A DNA stretch of 64,000 nt from Cornus controversa (GCA_026545225.1 CM048845.1:29540001-29604000); one strand, 5' to 3'; positions 49,348-61,300 are shown, counted from the stretch's first letter. Made by a program: numbers and translations. The notes: generated by a model not told the origin, from the letters alone.

Positions 49348-49350
49348 CTA
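45530..49350. repeat. AT-rich complex tandem array, about 550-bp units
   Basis: Three adjoining units start with TAATTCTTATATATTGATAT at about 47214, 47772 and 48315 (558, 543 and about 585 bp). Each contains, in order, TTCATYCCTAACACA runs, CAATTATATATCTCTAAGTG, ATAAAATCCAATCATGTT, AGGCACAAAAAATCTA and GTTGTTGATGAGATCCGAGA. Partial or degraded units precede them (45780-46000, 46740-47210). The array starts near AAAGCACGTGCAATGCACG (45540) and ends in short related tails (48960-49270) and a long (TA)n (49300-49345). No coding frame or known family recognised. Confidence 0.7.
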
Positions 49351-51027
49351 AGAGAATGTAATACAATATTTTTAGTTGTATGCAGCCATGGTTCTCATTC
49401 CTTTTTGTTTTGGTTGCAGTGTCTTTAGGAACACCTCAATATTTTACTGTATTTTGGTTACCAAAATACAGTTCACAATCAGTCATGAAGCCAGAAATTC
49501 TTGGTTAGAGGGGACAAAGTAGTGGTATATAATTAAAAAAAAATTAAAAATATATATAAAATTATTATAATATATTTTTCTTTAAAATATGTTATATTAT
49601 CAAGAGCATGTCTATTATGGTCACTTTATTACATGATTTAATTATTAGATTGAGAGGCTAAGACTCACCTTTACAACCTTGCAGTCTCATGGTTACAAGT
49701 GGGCAAGTTTAAAGAGAGCTCATTTGGTATAATTTTTTCTTTTCTTCATGTAACCTATATAATGAGGAACATATAACGAAAATTGAGGAATAAATTTAAT
49801 CACATGAAGCGCGTGAACCATCATAAATAATTTTTACAGCAAGCTTTGCCGGCCATCAAAGATATGCTTATGTTCCGGAGAACTTCTAATGTTTCAAAAA
49901 TTCTTCCAAGTTTCAAAAGTCCATTTAGAAAAAGTTTAACGTTAGATTATGCATATGTAAAGGTCTTTTTCAAGAATATGATGGTATGGAAGTCTATTTT
50001 AAAAAAGTAAAAAAAATGTTACTTTTAAAACTTTTTTTTAAAAAGTTAAATTTTTTTTTAAAGTAAATTTGTTATTTTAATAATTTGTCCAAGTACTTTT
50101 CATATATTGACAAGATTGTTCATATTCTCTCATGGTTCTTCCTTCCTCCACTGCCACCTCAACTGCCACTATTGCTGTGACCTTCCACCACCAACACTTC
50201 CCTTCAACTGCCACCACCGCAGCTACCACATTTTACTACCACCAACACCACCTCCACCGCCATCGTCCTCGCCACCAGCACCACCTCCATTGCTGTCACC
50301 GCTTCCACTATTACTATCGTCACCTCTACACTTTTTATTAGAGGCTTGCAATAGTTGTTAAGGATAAGTGATATTATTGTTATAAAAAAATAATTTAAAA
50401 AACAGTATAGGAATGTTCAAATTAAACCCTTTATGATGCTACCAGTAATTGTTTTCTTTATTAATCTATAATTTATAAGGCATTGCTTTACAATGAAAAA
50501 AAAACACATAATCCCTCTTCTAGACTTATGGTGCGTTGTTTTGCTACATTATATTACTTTTGGGTTAGAGTGCGACATTATATAACCTTTGTAATAACTT
50601 TTGGGATCTCCAACAGTTACACTCTTGCACCTTTTCGATTCTTAACATCACACTTACACCTTTTGGGATTCCCAATAGTTGTAAAAATGCATCTTTCTAT
50701 ATATATGACTCGATAAAGTCGTTTGATGCTTGTCGTCTTTACTTGAAACCATTCATCCATTCACATCTTCTGTTAAGAGCATATTGAGCGTTTGTTGGCT
50801 TATTAGAAGAAAGACATTCAAATGTCTCTTGTTCCTTGTTTGTTCTTTGGCACTTTACTATGCCCGTGTTTCAAACCAAGAGTATATAAAATATTTTGAT
50901 GATTACAAATCATTGAAGGTGTTATATTTAATGTCTACTTGAATTTATACGAAACAAGTTATACATATAAAGAAACTTAAGTAAGCTCGTGAATCAATGG
51001 CAAGGCTAAGAAGGATCTAATGCTTAA
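49351..51027. other. Intergenic, no gene recognised
   Basis: AT-rich sequence with a low-complexity CCACCA/CTCC stretch (50130-50340) that gives overlapping spurious ORFs in two frames. ORFs at 50483-50716 and 50730-50942 have no recognisable domain, so I do not call them genes. Confidence 0.5.
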
Positions 51028-51032
51028 AGATG

Positions 51033-51973
51033 TAGACTTGTAAACGGATCAGATATGGACCGGATCATAATCAATACGATCCGAATCCGATAATAGGCGA
51101 TCCGATCCGATAATTTGATCCGTTTAAATTATACATTTTTACACAAATCAAGCAAACAATATTTCCCTGGTTACTCCTCAAAGAAACTAAAAACCAATTC
51201 TCAATATAGCATAATTTATTGACAATATGTTAATAATTTCCATTTGAAGGCAGAACAAAGCGGATTATAATTTTTTGTACTAGTGAGATTTAATCACTTG
51301 GTTTTGTACTCTTTTTTAAAGAAAAAAATCACTATAAAGAATGAAAAAGGATAATGAGAGAGAGAAGGGGGGAAGAAGAAGAGAAGAAAATCTGAAATAA
51401 TTTTGTTGTAAAAGATAGAAAATTAGGGCATAGAAGATTAGGGCTTCTAGTGGAGAAGAAGAAAAGGAAGAAGAGAAGAAAAATGAGAGAGAATACTCAC
51501 TACGCAAGGGTTTCGGTGAGAGTTCCAATAATACATCCACGAGCTCCTTTTCCCTTCATTGTTTTTCTCAGTTCTGAACTTCATTTTCTTGTGTATTATT
51601 GAACTTTTTTCATTTTCTTGTGTATCGACTATTGAAGCTTTAGTGATATTAATGATAAATATTAGGAGAAGTATTATTATGTGGCTAAGAACACTATAAT
51701 TCTGTACACATAAAATTGTGATTGGTCTTTTATATCAAATCTAAACAATTCTAATGGTTCATATATGATAAGATATAAGATATAAATATAATATATATAA
51801 TTTTAATCAGATTGGATCAATATTGGATCGGATCGACCTAAATTTATATCCGATTTATTAAGGTATCAGGTTATCAGATTCGGATCATTATCAGATTATC
51901 GGATTTGCTACTCAATCTATTTCCAGATAATCGAATATAATTCGGATCAGAATCCGATCCATTGACAAGTCTA
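51033..51973. mobile_element. Non-autonomous element with terminal inverted repeats
   Basis: 941 bp. The left end TAGACTTGTAAACGGATC and the right end (reverse complement TAGACTTGTCAATGGATC) match at 16 of 18 positions, and both sides continue with repeated GATCCGA/TCGGAT motifs over about 100-190 bp. Direct flanks AGATG (51028-51032, 51974-51978) look like a 5-bp target duplication. The inside has a GAAGAAGA-rich stretch and no transposase. 51979-52330 to its right holds short AAAGATGAA-type repeats and no gene. Confidence 0.65.
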
Positions 51974-52330
51974 AGATGAATACTAAAGCTCATAAAGACA
52001 TTGAAGTCAAAGATGAAAATGATAATCTAAAGCCCAAAAAACATTGAGGTCAAAGATGAAGACTTCAACCCAAAGGTCATCATTAAAGATCAAAATACTT
52101 GGGTAGTTAGTTTTGGGTGAGTGTTAAATTTAAATTATAAAGTTTTTTTTGAAGTTACTTTTTTTAAAATTCATCTCTTGACCAAATGGACTCTAGGACA
52201 CATTGCACATCATGCATATCATTCATTAATTCCTTACACCATTAACATTCGGCCATGAATCTTATTGAGTCATCTTATGAGGCCTTTGATTTAGTTTCAG
52301 TTTGTTCAAGCTTATATATATATAATCTTT

Positions 52331-52505
52331 GAAAGGACTTTTTTATTCATGCCTCCACTAGGTTGCACTTGTACCTCCTCCTCATAGGTTTTTCATGCAA
52401 TTTGTCACATGGTATCAACCATTTCTCTCATAAATTGTACCCCATCAATTGGCACTTGTGGGACATTTGCACCTCGTCCTCTTGCACGTCTCGGTGGCAT
52501 CTTGC
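52331..52505 (-). pseudogene. Gypsy gag N-terminus (G2 second unit)
   Basis: The start MPPRRARGRGANVPQVPIDG is the arginine-rich gag beginning of this clade, comparable to the one at 29889. Only the first few dozen residues are recognisable before the sequence turns into unrelated DNA. The untranslated leader 52506-52685 aligns with leaders of G1 (shared AAGTTATTCCA, ACATAAGCA), but I could not find a clear primer site there. Fossil. Confidence 0.6.
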
Positions 52506-52685
52506 TACATAGGTAACAAGAAGACACTTTAGTTACAAAATAATTAATCAATCAACCTCAACGTGTTTAATCAACAAAATGCTAAGTTATTCCATAATTT
52601 AGCATGCAACACCAAACACATAAGCACGTAATCATATACCATGTAAGATCACATTCTTAAATCTAAACACAATTCCTAGTACACA

Positions 52686-54521
52686 TGTCACGCCCCTAAA
52701 TTTAAATAATAGAAACACTGGTTCTATACTTAAATAAAGTGCGTGATTTGCAACAACAACTACATCACACAACATATTATAATTCTCCCAAGAAGAATTT
52801 TATTGAAAACATAAATAACTACAAAACAAATGTAGCATCATCTAATACAATCAATAAAAATCCTCAACATTATTACATAAGTTCATATCAACTTTATTGA
52901 ACTACAAAGAAGTAGGAAAACAGCAAAATCATCTCCATCCGGCTCACATGACTCCATCACGTTCCAATCAACGTGTACCTGAAAATTGTTAAAGAGTGAG
53001 CTCACAAGCTCAACAAGGGTTAGCTAAACACATTCCCTGCTCAGCAAATCGATTCACCTTATATTTCCATATATAAAAGTAACTCGTCAAAATACATTAA
53101 TTACACGTATTCAACTCAGGTCATAAATTCTCATATATCATAATTACCAAAACATACAGCAGAACACAATTTCCATAATTTCACACTATAACTTGTTAAT
53201 TATCTTGATTAACTTATATTAAATTCCACTTATCTCACATGAGCTCCAGGCTCCCCTCCAATCAATGGTGTGCATCGCATAGTCCCGGACTACCGAAAAC
53301 ACACATGTGGCTGGGTTATACGTCTACTCACCCAGATGGTCCCGGACCACGTCCACATAATAAGGGCATGTTGAGCCCAATGGCCATAACAAAAGGATAG
53401 TGCACTCCCAATAGGTAGGTCCCTGACCATACCTAACAAAGTCATCATAAGAATAGTCCCAGACTACTCCTCGACTACTCACCATTATCCATTACAAACT
53501 TTAATATAATTTCACATTTTTCAGCAAATTTGAGTTAATTAAACTTAGATACATTATTCTGGAATTTTTCATAATTTTAGAAATATTTTACTATTTTTCT
53601 CTAATTTTCATTAATTAAAATTTAGTTAAAACTCTTGGCTTGCATACAAGAAAATCAAAATAAATAAATAAATAAATCTCTCTTCTATACAATAAAATGT
53701 CCAGAATATTATACAAGAAATATCTGGATATATCTATACACTAACCAAACTATCAAGGTGGTAAACAGATTCCTTAAAAATAACCAGTATGGTTGGCAAT
53801 TCATTTCACTCGCAATTGTATAACCCACTTTGAGTGTCACTCTTGGCCTCTAGTAACAACAACAAAAATATTACAGAAGCTAAACCATTAACTATCATCA
53901 AACCCAACATATTTCAGTAAATATACAACCACTGTCCAAAATGTACTCTAAATGTAATCGAATAATTATACCACCACTGTCCTAAAGTAAATATACAGGT
54001 TCCACCGCACCACTGTCCTAAAGTAAATATACAGAACATTGGTTCCACCGTGCCACTGTCCTAAACTAAATATACAGAACACCCACACCCACAACTACGC
54101 ATATTCTGTACATATACCGCAACTACGCATTGTAACCTAAAATAAGGTATATATAAGGCCACTATGTATCACCACATTATATCCTAAATATAATTCAGTA
54201 GGTATATAATTTGGTACCGCAACTACGCATTGTATCCTAAAAAATAAGGTATATATAGGGCCACTATGTATCACCACATTATATCCTAAATATAATTCAG
54301 TACGTATATAATTCGGCAACCTATGTCATCATACAACCAATTATAATTATAATCACTGTAATACTACTAAAAAGAAACGGGTCATTGATTTAAATCATCA
54401 GAACAGATCCTAATATTACGATCTACACAAACAATTCCCTAACAATGACGTTGGTTTCTTAACCTCATCAGTATTACATTAGTACGCATAAATACATAAA
54501 TCTGTATTAACACCAGATAGC

Positions 54522-54558
<37 letters not shown>

Positions 54559-55155
54559 AACACAACACAACTAACTGACAACAATAAACCAGTAGCTATA
54601 ATCGTCCATCTATACAACCATGTTCAACCCCAATGATTTTAAAATCTATTAATAGATCATTCAGTCAAATACAAGGCTCCTAGTATAATCATGCTTCATC
54701 ATTAAGATCAATAATAGCAATATAATCCTCTACACAAAAACTATCAACATGATTAATTTATTTTTCAATCTAAAAAAATTAAGAGACAAGTCTCAATCAT
54801 ATACAAAAAAATATAACACGGATCGGCTTGCCTGTTATTGCTATTCCAATCACCGCTATTCGAATCACTGACTCTCTCTATGCAATTCCTCGATCACCGT
54901 TTCTCCTTTCGGCTACTGCAGAGGTTCGACGTATATTGGTGATATATTTGTTTTAATAAAATATTATATATATCAAATACAATATTATATCAAAAGTTAT
55001 ATAAGAGACGTATATCATACTTAAGAGATATAAGGGGTCTTTTGAACTTTAAAGGACTCCTATTTATCTCCATCACTTATTATTTTAAAATTTAAAATAA
55101 TATAACTATATATGTATATTATACGCTATATAGATTTTTTTTTCAGGATATTACA
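52686..55155 (-). repeat. LTR of Gypsy locus G2
   Basis: 2470 bp on the minus strand: TGTAATATCC right after the purine tract TTTTTAGGAGGGTAGGA, ending TTAGGGGCGTGACA. It contains a GTCCCGGAC module (53240-53480), minisatellites (53970-54319) and (TA)n (54523-54550). It is flanked by pol on the right and a gag leader on the left. Confidence 0.75.
53970..54319. repeat. Minisatellites inside the G2 LTR
   Basis: Three to four copies of a CACTGTCCTAAAGTAAATATAC unit at 35-45 bp spacing (53930-54075), followed by two roughly 103-bp copies starting CCGCAACTACGCATTGTA (54118-54218, 54219-54319). The 60-residue minus ORF at 54137-54319 is just this duplication. Confidence 0.75.
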
Positions 55156-55229
55156 TCCTACCCTCCTAAAAAGAGATTTCGTCCTCGAAAATTTTCGTAC
55201 CTTACTCAAAGAGTTGTGGGTACTTTTCC

Positions 55230-56434
55230 ATCATCTCTGACTACAACTCCCATGTAGCTTCTCTCTCGTTCTGATGATTCCACTGCACCTTCACTAAAGG
55301 AATCTCTATCCACCTCAACCGTTTCATCATACAGTCCATAATACGAACAAGTGTCTCCACATATGTAACATCAGGACATAACTCTACTTCGCTACAGTCA
55401 ATAGTCTAAGTCTCATCTCTTAAACATCTCCTCAACATAGAAACATGGAAAACATCATGCACAGATGATAAACTGGGAGGTAGAGCCAATTTATAAGCCA
55501 CTTCCCCAATTCTGTGTGTGATCTCAAAAGGTCCAACATATCGAGGAGCTAACTTCCCTTTCTTTCCACCGAACCTCATAACCCCCTTCATAGGCGAGAC
55601 TTTCAGAAACACCAAATCTCCTACAGTAAACTCCAAAACTCGATGTCATCGATCTGCGTAGCTTTTTTGTCGACTCTGAGCTGTACAAAGTCGATCTCGA
55701 ATGATAACTACTTTCTCTGTGGTCTCTCACACCAACTCAGGCCCCAATAGGCTGCTATCACCAACCTCAACCCAACAAATTGATGAATGACAAGGTCTCC
55801 CATATAGTGCTTCAAAAAGTGCCATGCCAATGCTAGCCTGATAGCTATTATTATAGGCAAACTCAATCAGCGGTAAGTGATCCTCCCAACTACCCCGAAA
55901 ATCTAATACACAAGCACGGATCATATCTTCTAATACCTGAATGACCCTCTCTGACTGACCATTGGTCTGAGGATGAAAGGCGGTACTCAAATTCAAAGAA
56001 GTATCAAAAGCGTTATGAAAAGTACTCCAAAACTGAGATGTAAAACGAGGATCACGATCTGAAACAATAGACACTGGCACTCCATGGAGCTTGACTATCT
56101 CCTTAATGTAAAGATCACATAACTCTTCCACCTTATCAGTAGCTCGAATAGGCAGAAAATGAGCTGATTTTGTCAATCAGTCCACTATTACCCACACTGC
56201 ATCGTGGTTCTGTTTTGACCTCGGTAACCCCACTATGAAATCTGTTGTCACATGCTCCCATTTCCACTCAGGCACGCGCAATGGCTGTAATGGTCCAGCT
56301 GGTCTTTGATGTTCAATCTTCACTCGCTGACAAGTGAGACATCTAGATACAAAAATTTTCACATCACGCTTCATGCTTTCCCACCAAAACTGCCTCTTAA
56401 GGTCATGGTACATCTTAGTGCCACCGGGATGCAC
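55230..56434 (-). pseudogene. Gypsy integrase region with chromodomain (G2)
   Basis: In order: HPGGTKMYHDLKRQFWW and CLTCQRVKIEHQRPAGPLQP (zinc-binding part), TDFIVGLPRSKQNHDAVWVI and GVPVSIVSDRDPRFTSQFW (catalytic core), HPQTNGQSERVIQVLEDMI, WEDHLPLIEFAYNNSYQASI, then [20 protein letters not shown] with [14 protein letters not shown], and a chromodomain trace (REATWELQSEMMEKYPQLFE region, about 55200-55290). A fossil enzyme for chromosomal insertion; broken into several frames. Confidence 0.85.
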
Positions 56435-56854
56435 CGTGTACCTAGAGTGGTGTGCCTCCTCTAAAATTTCTATCTTGAGGTCTGCTAAGTCTGGGACACA
56501 TAGCCTACCTCAAAATCTCACACCTCCATCAGCCCCACGAATCTAGTCTGCATTACCTTCATCTTTAGCAACCTCAACTACTCTAACTTGCACCCTCTCA
56601 TCTTGAGTCTGTGCCTGTATAATTCGATTGATCAAGGTCGGTTGTACTGTTAAACTACAAAGGAGAGTACCTACACTATGAGAAGTCTGCGTAATGGAGA
56701 ACTCTGCTAATGCCTCCTACATCATCCACTCATGTATCATCATAAAGGCAACCAGTCCTCTCGGCTTTCGGCTCAATGCATCAGCTACCACATTTGCCTT
56801 CCCAGGGTGATATTGAAGGGTCATATCAAAATCTTTCATCTTCTCCATCCACCT

Positions 56855-58567
56855 TCATTGTCTTATATTTAGCTCATTTTGAGAGTAAAGATACTTAAGG
56901 CTCTTGTGATCGGAGAATAACTCAAATTTCTCACCATACAAGTAATGCATCCACACCTTCAGTGCCAAAACCACTGCCGCCAATTCTAAGTCATGTGTAG
57001 GGTAATTCTGCTCATGTGGCTTAAACTGTCTAGAGGCATATGCTACCACCTTACCCTCTTACATCAAAACACCCAAGACCCTGATGTGATGCATCTGTGT
57101 AGATAACAAATTCCTTATTACTGACAGGAATGGTAAGAACTGGTGCTGAAGTCAATCTAGTCTTCAACTCCTTAAATGCCTGTTCACAACGGTGATCCCA
57201 AATAAACTTCACATCTTTCCGAATCAAACGAGTCAAAGGTGCAACAATCTTGGAGAAACCCTCAATGAAACGCCTATAGTATCCTGCTAGACCCAAGAAG
57301 CTAAGAATCTCGGTGACAGTAGTAGGCCGTTTCCAACTCAACACAGCCTCCACCTTGGCAGAATCCACTGCGACTCCATCCTTAGAGATCACATGTCCCA
57401 AAAACTTTATATGTTCTTTCCAAAATTCACACTTTTCAAACTTAGCATAGAGTTGATGCTCACGCAAAGTCTGAAGTGTAATGCTCAAATGTTGCTCATG
57501 CTCCTCCTTACTCTTGGAATATATCAGAATGTCATCCACAAATACTACGACAAACTGATCCAAATAGGGTCTAAACACCCGATTCATTAGATCCATAAAA
57601 GCTGCTGGAGCGTCAGTCAACCCAAAAGGCATAACTAAGAACTCGTAGAGACCATAGTGAGTCCTGAAGGCAGTCTTAGAAATATCCTCCTCCTTAATCC
57701 TCAACTGATGATAACCAGTTCTCAAGTCAATCTTAGAGAACACTTGTGCCCCTCTGAGCTGGTCAAATAAATCATCAATACGTGGCAACAAATACTTATT
57801 CTTGATCGTCACCTTATTCAGTGCACGATAATCAATGCACAGGCGGAGTGACCCATCCTTTTTCTTGACAAATAGAACAGGTGCTCCCCAAGGTGATGTA
57901 CTAGCCCGAATAAACCCACGATCTTGTAAATCTTGGATTTGACTTTTCAATTCCCTTAGCTCAACTGGTGCCATCCTATAGGATGCCCTGGAGATAGGTG
58001 ATGTGCCAGGAATAAGATCAATACAAAAATCTACTACCCTCCTAGGAGGCAAACTCGGAATATCCTGGAACACATCAACATACTCTGAAATAATAGGAAT
58101 TCTCTCCACAGTCATATGCTGCACACCCACCTCAATAAGGCCAAGAAACCCCATGGTCAATGTACCCTCAAACTCTTCACATTTAAATGTATAGGGTAAT
58201 TTTCTCAGAAGTGAGAAGATAATTATCTTTTCATGGCAGTTCAACTGGGCATGATATCTCGTCAACCAATCCATACCCAATATAGCATCAAACTCTCTCA
58301 TCTGTAGTATAATCAAGTCAACAGGAAGTTCCAACTCCCCAATCCTAATAGGGCAAGCTCGACACACCCTATAAAGTGTCGTCGCACTTCCAAGTGGAGT
58401 CATAATAAGTAAGACATCACTCATATATTCAGGTTCTAATCCAAGTGTGTTTACAAATGACAAGGCAATGAAAGAATATGAAGAACCTGAATCAAATAAC
58501 ACTCTAGATATACTGCCATAAATAGTAAGTGTACCTTCCACAGCGGGTGGTGTAGCATCTTGCCTAG
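56855..58567 (-). pseudogene. Gypsy protease, reverse transcriptase and RNase H region (G2)
   Basis: A long frame (to 57051) holds the protease ([36 protein letters not shown]), RT fingers/palm ([79 protein letters not shown] with the YxDD-class VDD motif, [20 protein letters not shown]) and the start of RNase H. More RNase H follows ([40 protein letters not shown]). The first nine residues of the frame are contributed by the LTR inserted at 58568. The best-preserved fossil pol in the window. Confidence 0.9.
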
Positions 58568-60116
58568 TGATAAGTAATGAATATTGCATATTCAATGCCC
58601 TTAAAATTATATGAATTAGTGTCTTAGTAATATTTATTTTATGCTTTTACTAATAATTTTAATCTTTTCAGGATTTCAGGTGATTAAGGGTAATTCTAAT
58701 TAATAATGGTGCAATCGGGCTACAGATGGTGTTAGGCCTATTCACATTGAAGATTGGGCCAATTCAGGCTTAAAAAGTTCTAGACCCGTGTTGGTATTCA
58801 GACCATAACTTCGTACACAATTGTTAAAATGACCCAAACTTCACGTGTGTTAAAGGAAATTCAATTCTGTACAAATTCATATTTCACAAAAATTTCCTAA
58901 AACGGACGTTTAAGGCAACTTTCTGTCCTATTTGCGCAGTTGCCACTTTTTGGGCGCAAATGCCACTTTTGAGGCGCATGTGCCATTTTCTTATGCGCAT
59001 TTGACACTTTGGGAGGTGAGGTGTCCAGTTTGTGTTGGCTTCGCTGAATAAAAGAGAGAAAAAGAGGAAAAAACTAGGTATTCTGGAGGGGGGCAGCAGA
59101 GAGAAAAGAGAGAGGCGATTCGTGACGATTGACAGAACCAAAAAGGGAGGCTTCAACAACTGCCATGAGGAGCTAACTTCATCCTAGGGGTTTAACGAAG
59201 CCCTAGCTAAGTATCATTGTTGATTGAATTATATTTGGGGATTGTTCTTTTTATGTATATCGTTGTATAATTTTGAGGACTATTTTGTATCATTTGTGTA
59301 ATAAGTGACAATTGCATAAATGTGCATTTACGGTTGTGTTTAAATGTTTATAATAATTCTTGATTTAATGTTGTCTTGTCTTAGATGATATTTTATCTTG
59401 GTTGAACTCAAATCATTCCCATGAGAGATTTAATGAATGATAATTTTACAACAAGTTTTCATTGCATGTATGAACATATAACTTTGACAGTCCATGCCTA
59501 GGGAAGACGAGTCATGCTACACCCTAGTTTAGGTAGATGATTCGTGCCAACCGAAGATGGGTTGTAGCTTAGTGAGTGTTTGTATATATCCTCTTGACGA
59601 TTTCGTTGTGAACATGTATGTATGAGACAAGGACTTTGATAGGCCATGCCTAGGAAAGACGAGTCGTGCTACACCCTAGTTTAGGTAGACGATTCGTGCC
59701 AACCGAAGATGGGTTATTTCTTAGACCTTAATTGTATGTTCATCGTTCCATGAATCTTATTTATGCACATTGTAGAATTTTCCCCAAAGTAATTTCAATC
59801 GACAATGGTATGATGCTAGTGGTGAAGTCAAGACCCTAAACTTCTCTCTCTTGAATTTTATCTATCATTTATTTATGTTTGTATTTCATTTTAGCACCTT
59901 AGAATTAAAAACAAAATAAATTCTTTTTCAATTAAATTAGAAGAGATCTTGATAGCTTAACAACGAAATCAACGCAGTCTCTGTGGATTCGACCCCTACT
60001 CACCACTTTACTAATTGTAGTAGATTATTTGTAGGGTTCTATAAATTCTTTTTTTTGTCGAGGTGTAAAACAACAATGACATTATTCCATATTATTTTAT
60101 CTCGTTTTGCACTTCA
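58568..60116 (+). repeat. 5' LTR of the non-autonomous element
   Basis: TGATAAG start, TTTTCAGGATTTCAGG early, CTCTGTGGATTCGACCCC near 59980, end GCACTTCA. It contains a twofold imperfect repeat of a segment with GGCCATGCCTAGGAAAGACG and ACACCCTAGTTTAGGTAGA (59485-59600 and 59630-59740). A minus ORF at 58884-59159 recurs in the other LTR and is not a gene. Confidence 0.85.
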
Positions 60117-60123
60117 AACAAAA

Positions 60124-60141
60124 TGGCGCTGTTGCCGGGGA
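60124..60141 (+). promoter_or_regulatory. Primer-binding-site motif
   Basis: TGGCGCTGTTGCCGGGGA, a few bases inside the LTR, is the form seen in many Athila/Tat-type plant elements (recalled, tRNA not verified). Confidence 0.7.
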
Positions 60142-60415
60142 TTGCGGTCATGATTGCGTTGTTAAGTTTAAAGATTAAGTCTTGTTTAATTATAATTTAG
60201 GACTTGTATATATTATATTTTTAATTTGTTTTAGGTATTTTGTGTGTTTGAATATAGGTACAAGAGCTACTACACAAGTGGAAAGAAGTTAAAATTTCAG
60301 GACCTCTTGTGAGTTTTTGTATTTTAATTCATGCACTTATGATTAGGGTTGTTAGTTTCTTTTAATTTTGAATTTTATTTTTATTTATTTATTTTTGTTG
60401 TGTTTTTTTTTAAAC

Positions 60416-61300
60416 ATGTCATTTGAGTATGAGTATCCTTCGGAGGCATGCTTTGATCAATTTGATTGTGATGTGAATTTTGGATATCAAAATTCAATGG
60501 ATTTGTCCACCCAATTGGATGAATTATCATGGAAGTTGGAACAATTTATGACCGTTGGTCATGTTCCTACTCCTACTTACTTTTCCAGACCACATGAGTT
60601 CTGTGTATGTTGCTATAGTCCTTATCATCATGTGAAAGATTGTCCTATTACGAGACAATGTTCTAATCTTTCACAAGGACAAACAAATATAAATTTCTCT
60701 ATACCGGGGAATGACTCTTATTCAAATACTTATAGCCCGGGATTTGAGGACAAAGTTTTGGTTGCACTTGGCAAACTTGAGGAACGAATTAGCAACTTTG
60801 AGAAACAAAATAAATTGTTAAATTCACATTCGCAATTCATAGCTAGGCTAGAAGTTCAAATCGAGGAAATAACCAATGCTTTGAATTGTGAAGATCAAGA
60901 GGAACTTCCAAGTCAGCCCGTGACTAATATTGAACTCACACAACCAATTGAGTTAGACCATGCCCCCTTTGTGGAACTATTACTCATACCGGACTCCAAA
61001 ATCTTACATGAAGAACTTAAGTGTGATCACTTAAGTCCTAATGAGAGTCCACCTTTTACCTTTGTTTTTGACTTGAGTAGTGACAAATTTGATATCAATG
61101 AGAAAATTAGTCAAGAACAAGTTAAAGGGTCATGTTTTCCTAAATTAGTCAAATTTTATTCAATTGATTCATTTTTTTTAAAACCTCACATTGATATAGA
61201 TAAGAGGTGCCTAAAAATTGTTTGGATTCTGGCACAAGAAAGTGAGGACAAAATAGGGGGGACACTCTTAGATCTCTTCAAGAGATGTGGTATAGAGTGA
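60416..61300 (+). CDS. Gag-like protein of the non-autonomous element
   Basis: 294 residues from ATG 60416. I chose this start because the frame upstream to 60368 is low-complexity T-rich sequence without an earlier ATG. A zinc knuckle CX2CX4HX4C is seen in CVCCYSPYHHVKDC (about residues 76-89). It is followed by a predicted coiled coil (about residues 120-165: VALGKLEERISNFEKQNKLL, then ARLEVQIEEITNAL). After that comes an acidic region and a C-terminus with PKLVKFYSIDSFF. This layout matches small gag-like proteins of pol-less plant LTR elements; a role in RNA packaging or particle assembly with a helper's capsid is inferred. The frame is open throughout. No protease or RT follows. Confidence 0.75.
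   Translation: MSFEYEYPSEACFDQFDCDVNFGYQNSMDLSTQLDELSWKLEQFMTVGHVPTPTYFSRPHEFCVCCYSPYHHVKDCPITRQCSNLSQGQTNINFSIPGNDSYSNTYSPGFEDKVLVALGKLEERISNFEKQNKLLNSHSQFIARLEVQIEEITNALNCEDQEELPSQPVTNIELTQPIELDHAPFVELLLIPDSKILHEELKCDHLSPNESPPFTFVFDLSSDKFDINEKISQEQVKGSCFPKLVKFYSIDSFFLKPHIDIDKRCLKIVWILAQESEDKIGGTLLDLFKRCGIE

Larger units (their letters stand above)
52331..58567 (-). mobile_element. Tekay-type Ty3/Gypsy locus G2 (broken)
   Basis: Read right to left: protease and RT (58567-57051), RNase H (57049-56855), integrase (56434-55406) with chromodomain toward 55230, polypurine tract, LTR (55155-52686), then leader and a gag start (52505-52331). The order pol-LTR-gag implies two head-to-tail units sharing one LTR. 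Tekay/Del clade by its chromodomain and integrase C-terminus. Less decayed than G1 (about half a dozen breaks in pol). A young non-autonomous LTR element is inserted in the protease end at 58568, so the rest lies beyond it, outside the window. Confidence 0.85.

Noticed and set aside
50107-50361. Proline/serine-rich ORFs in two frames
   Set aside because: CCACCA/CTCC low-complexity repeat; overlapping frames with no domain.
51316-51540. Minus ORF inside the TIR element as a transposase
   Set aside because: Low-complexity Ser/Phe run from GAAGAAGA repeats; no catalytic motif.
58884-59159. 91-residue minus ORF, also found at 63184-63465
   Set aside because: Its presence in both copies is explained by the two LTRs of one element; no domain and no reason to expect translation from the antisense strand.
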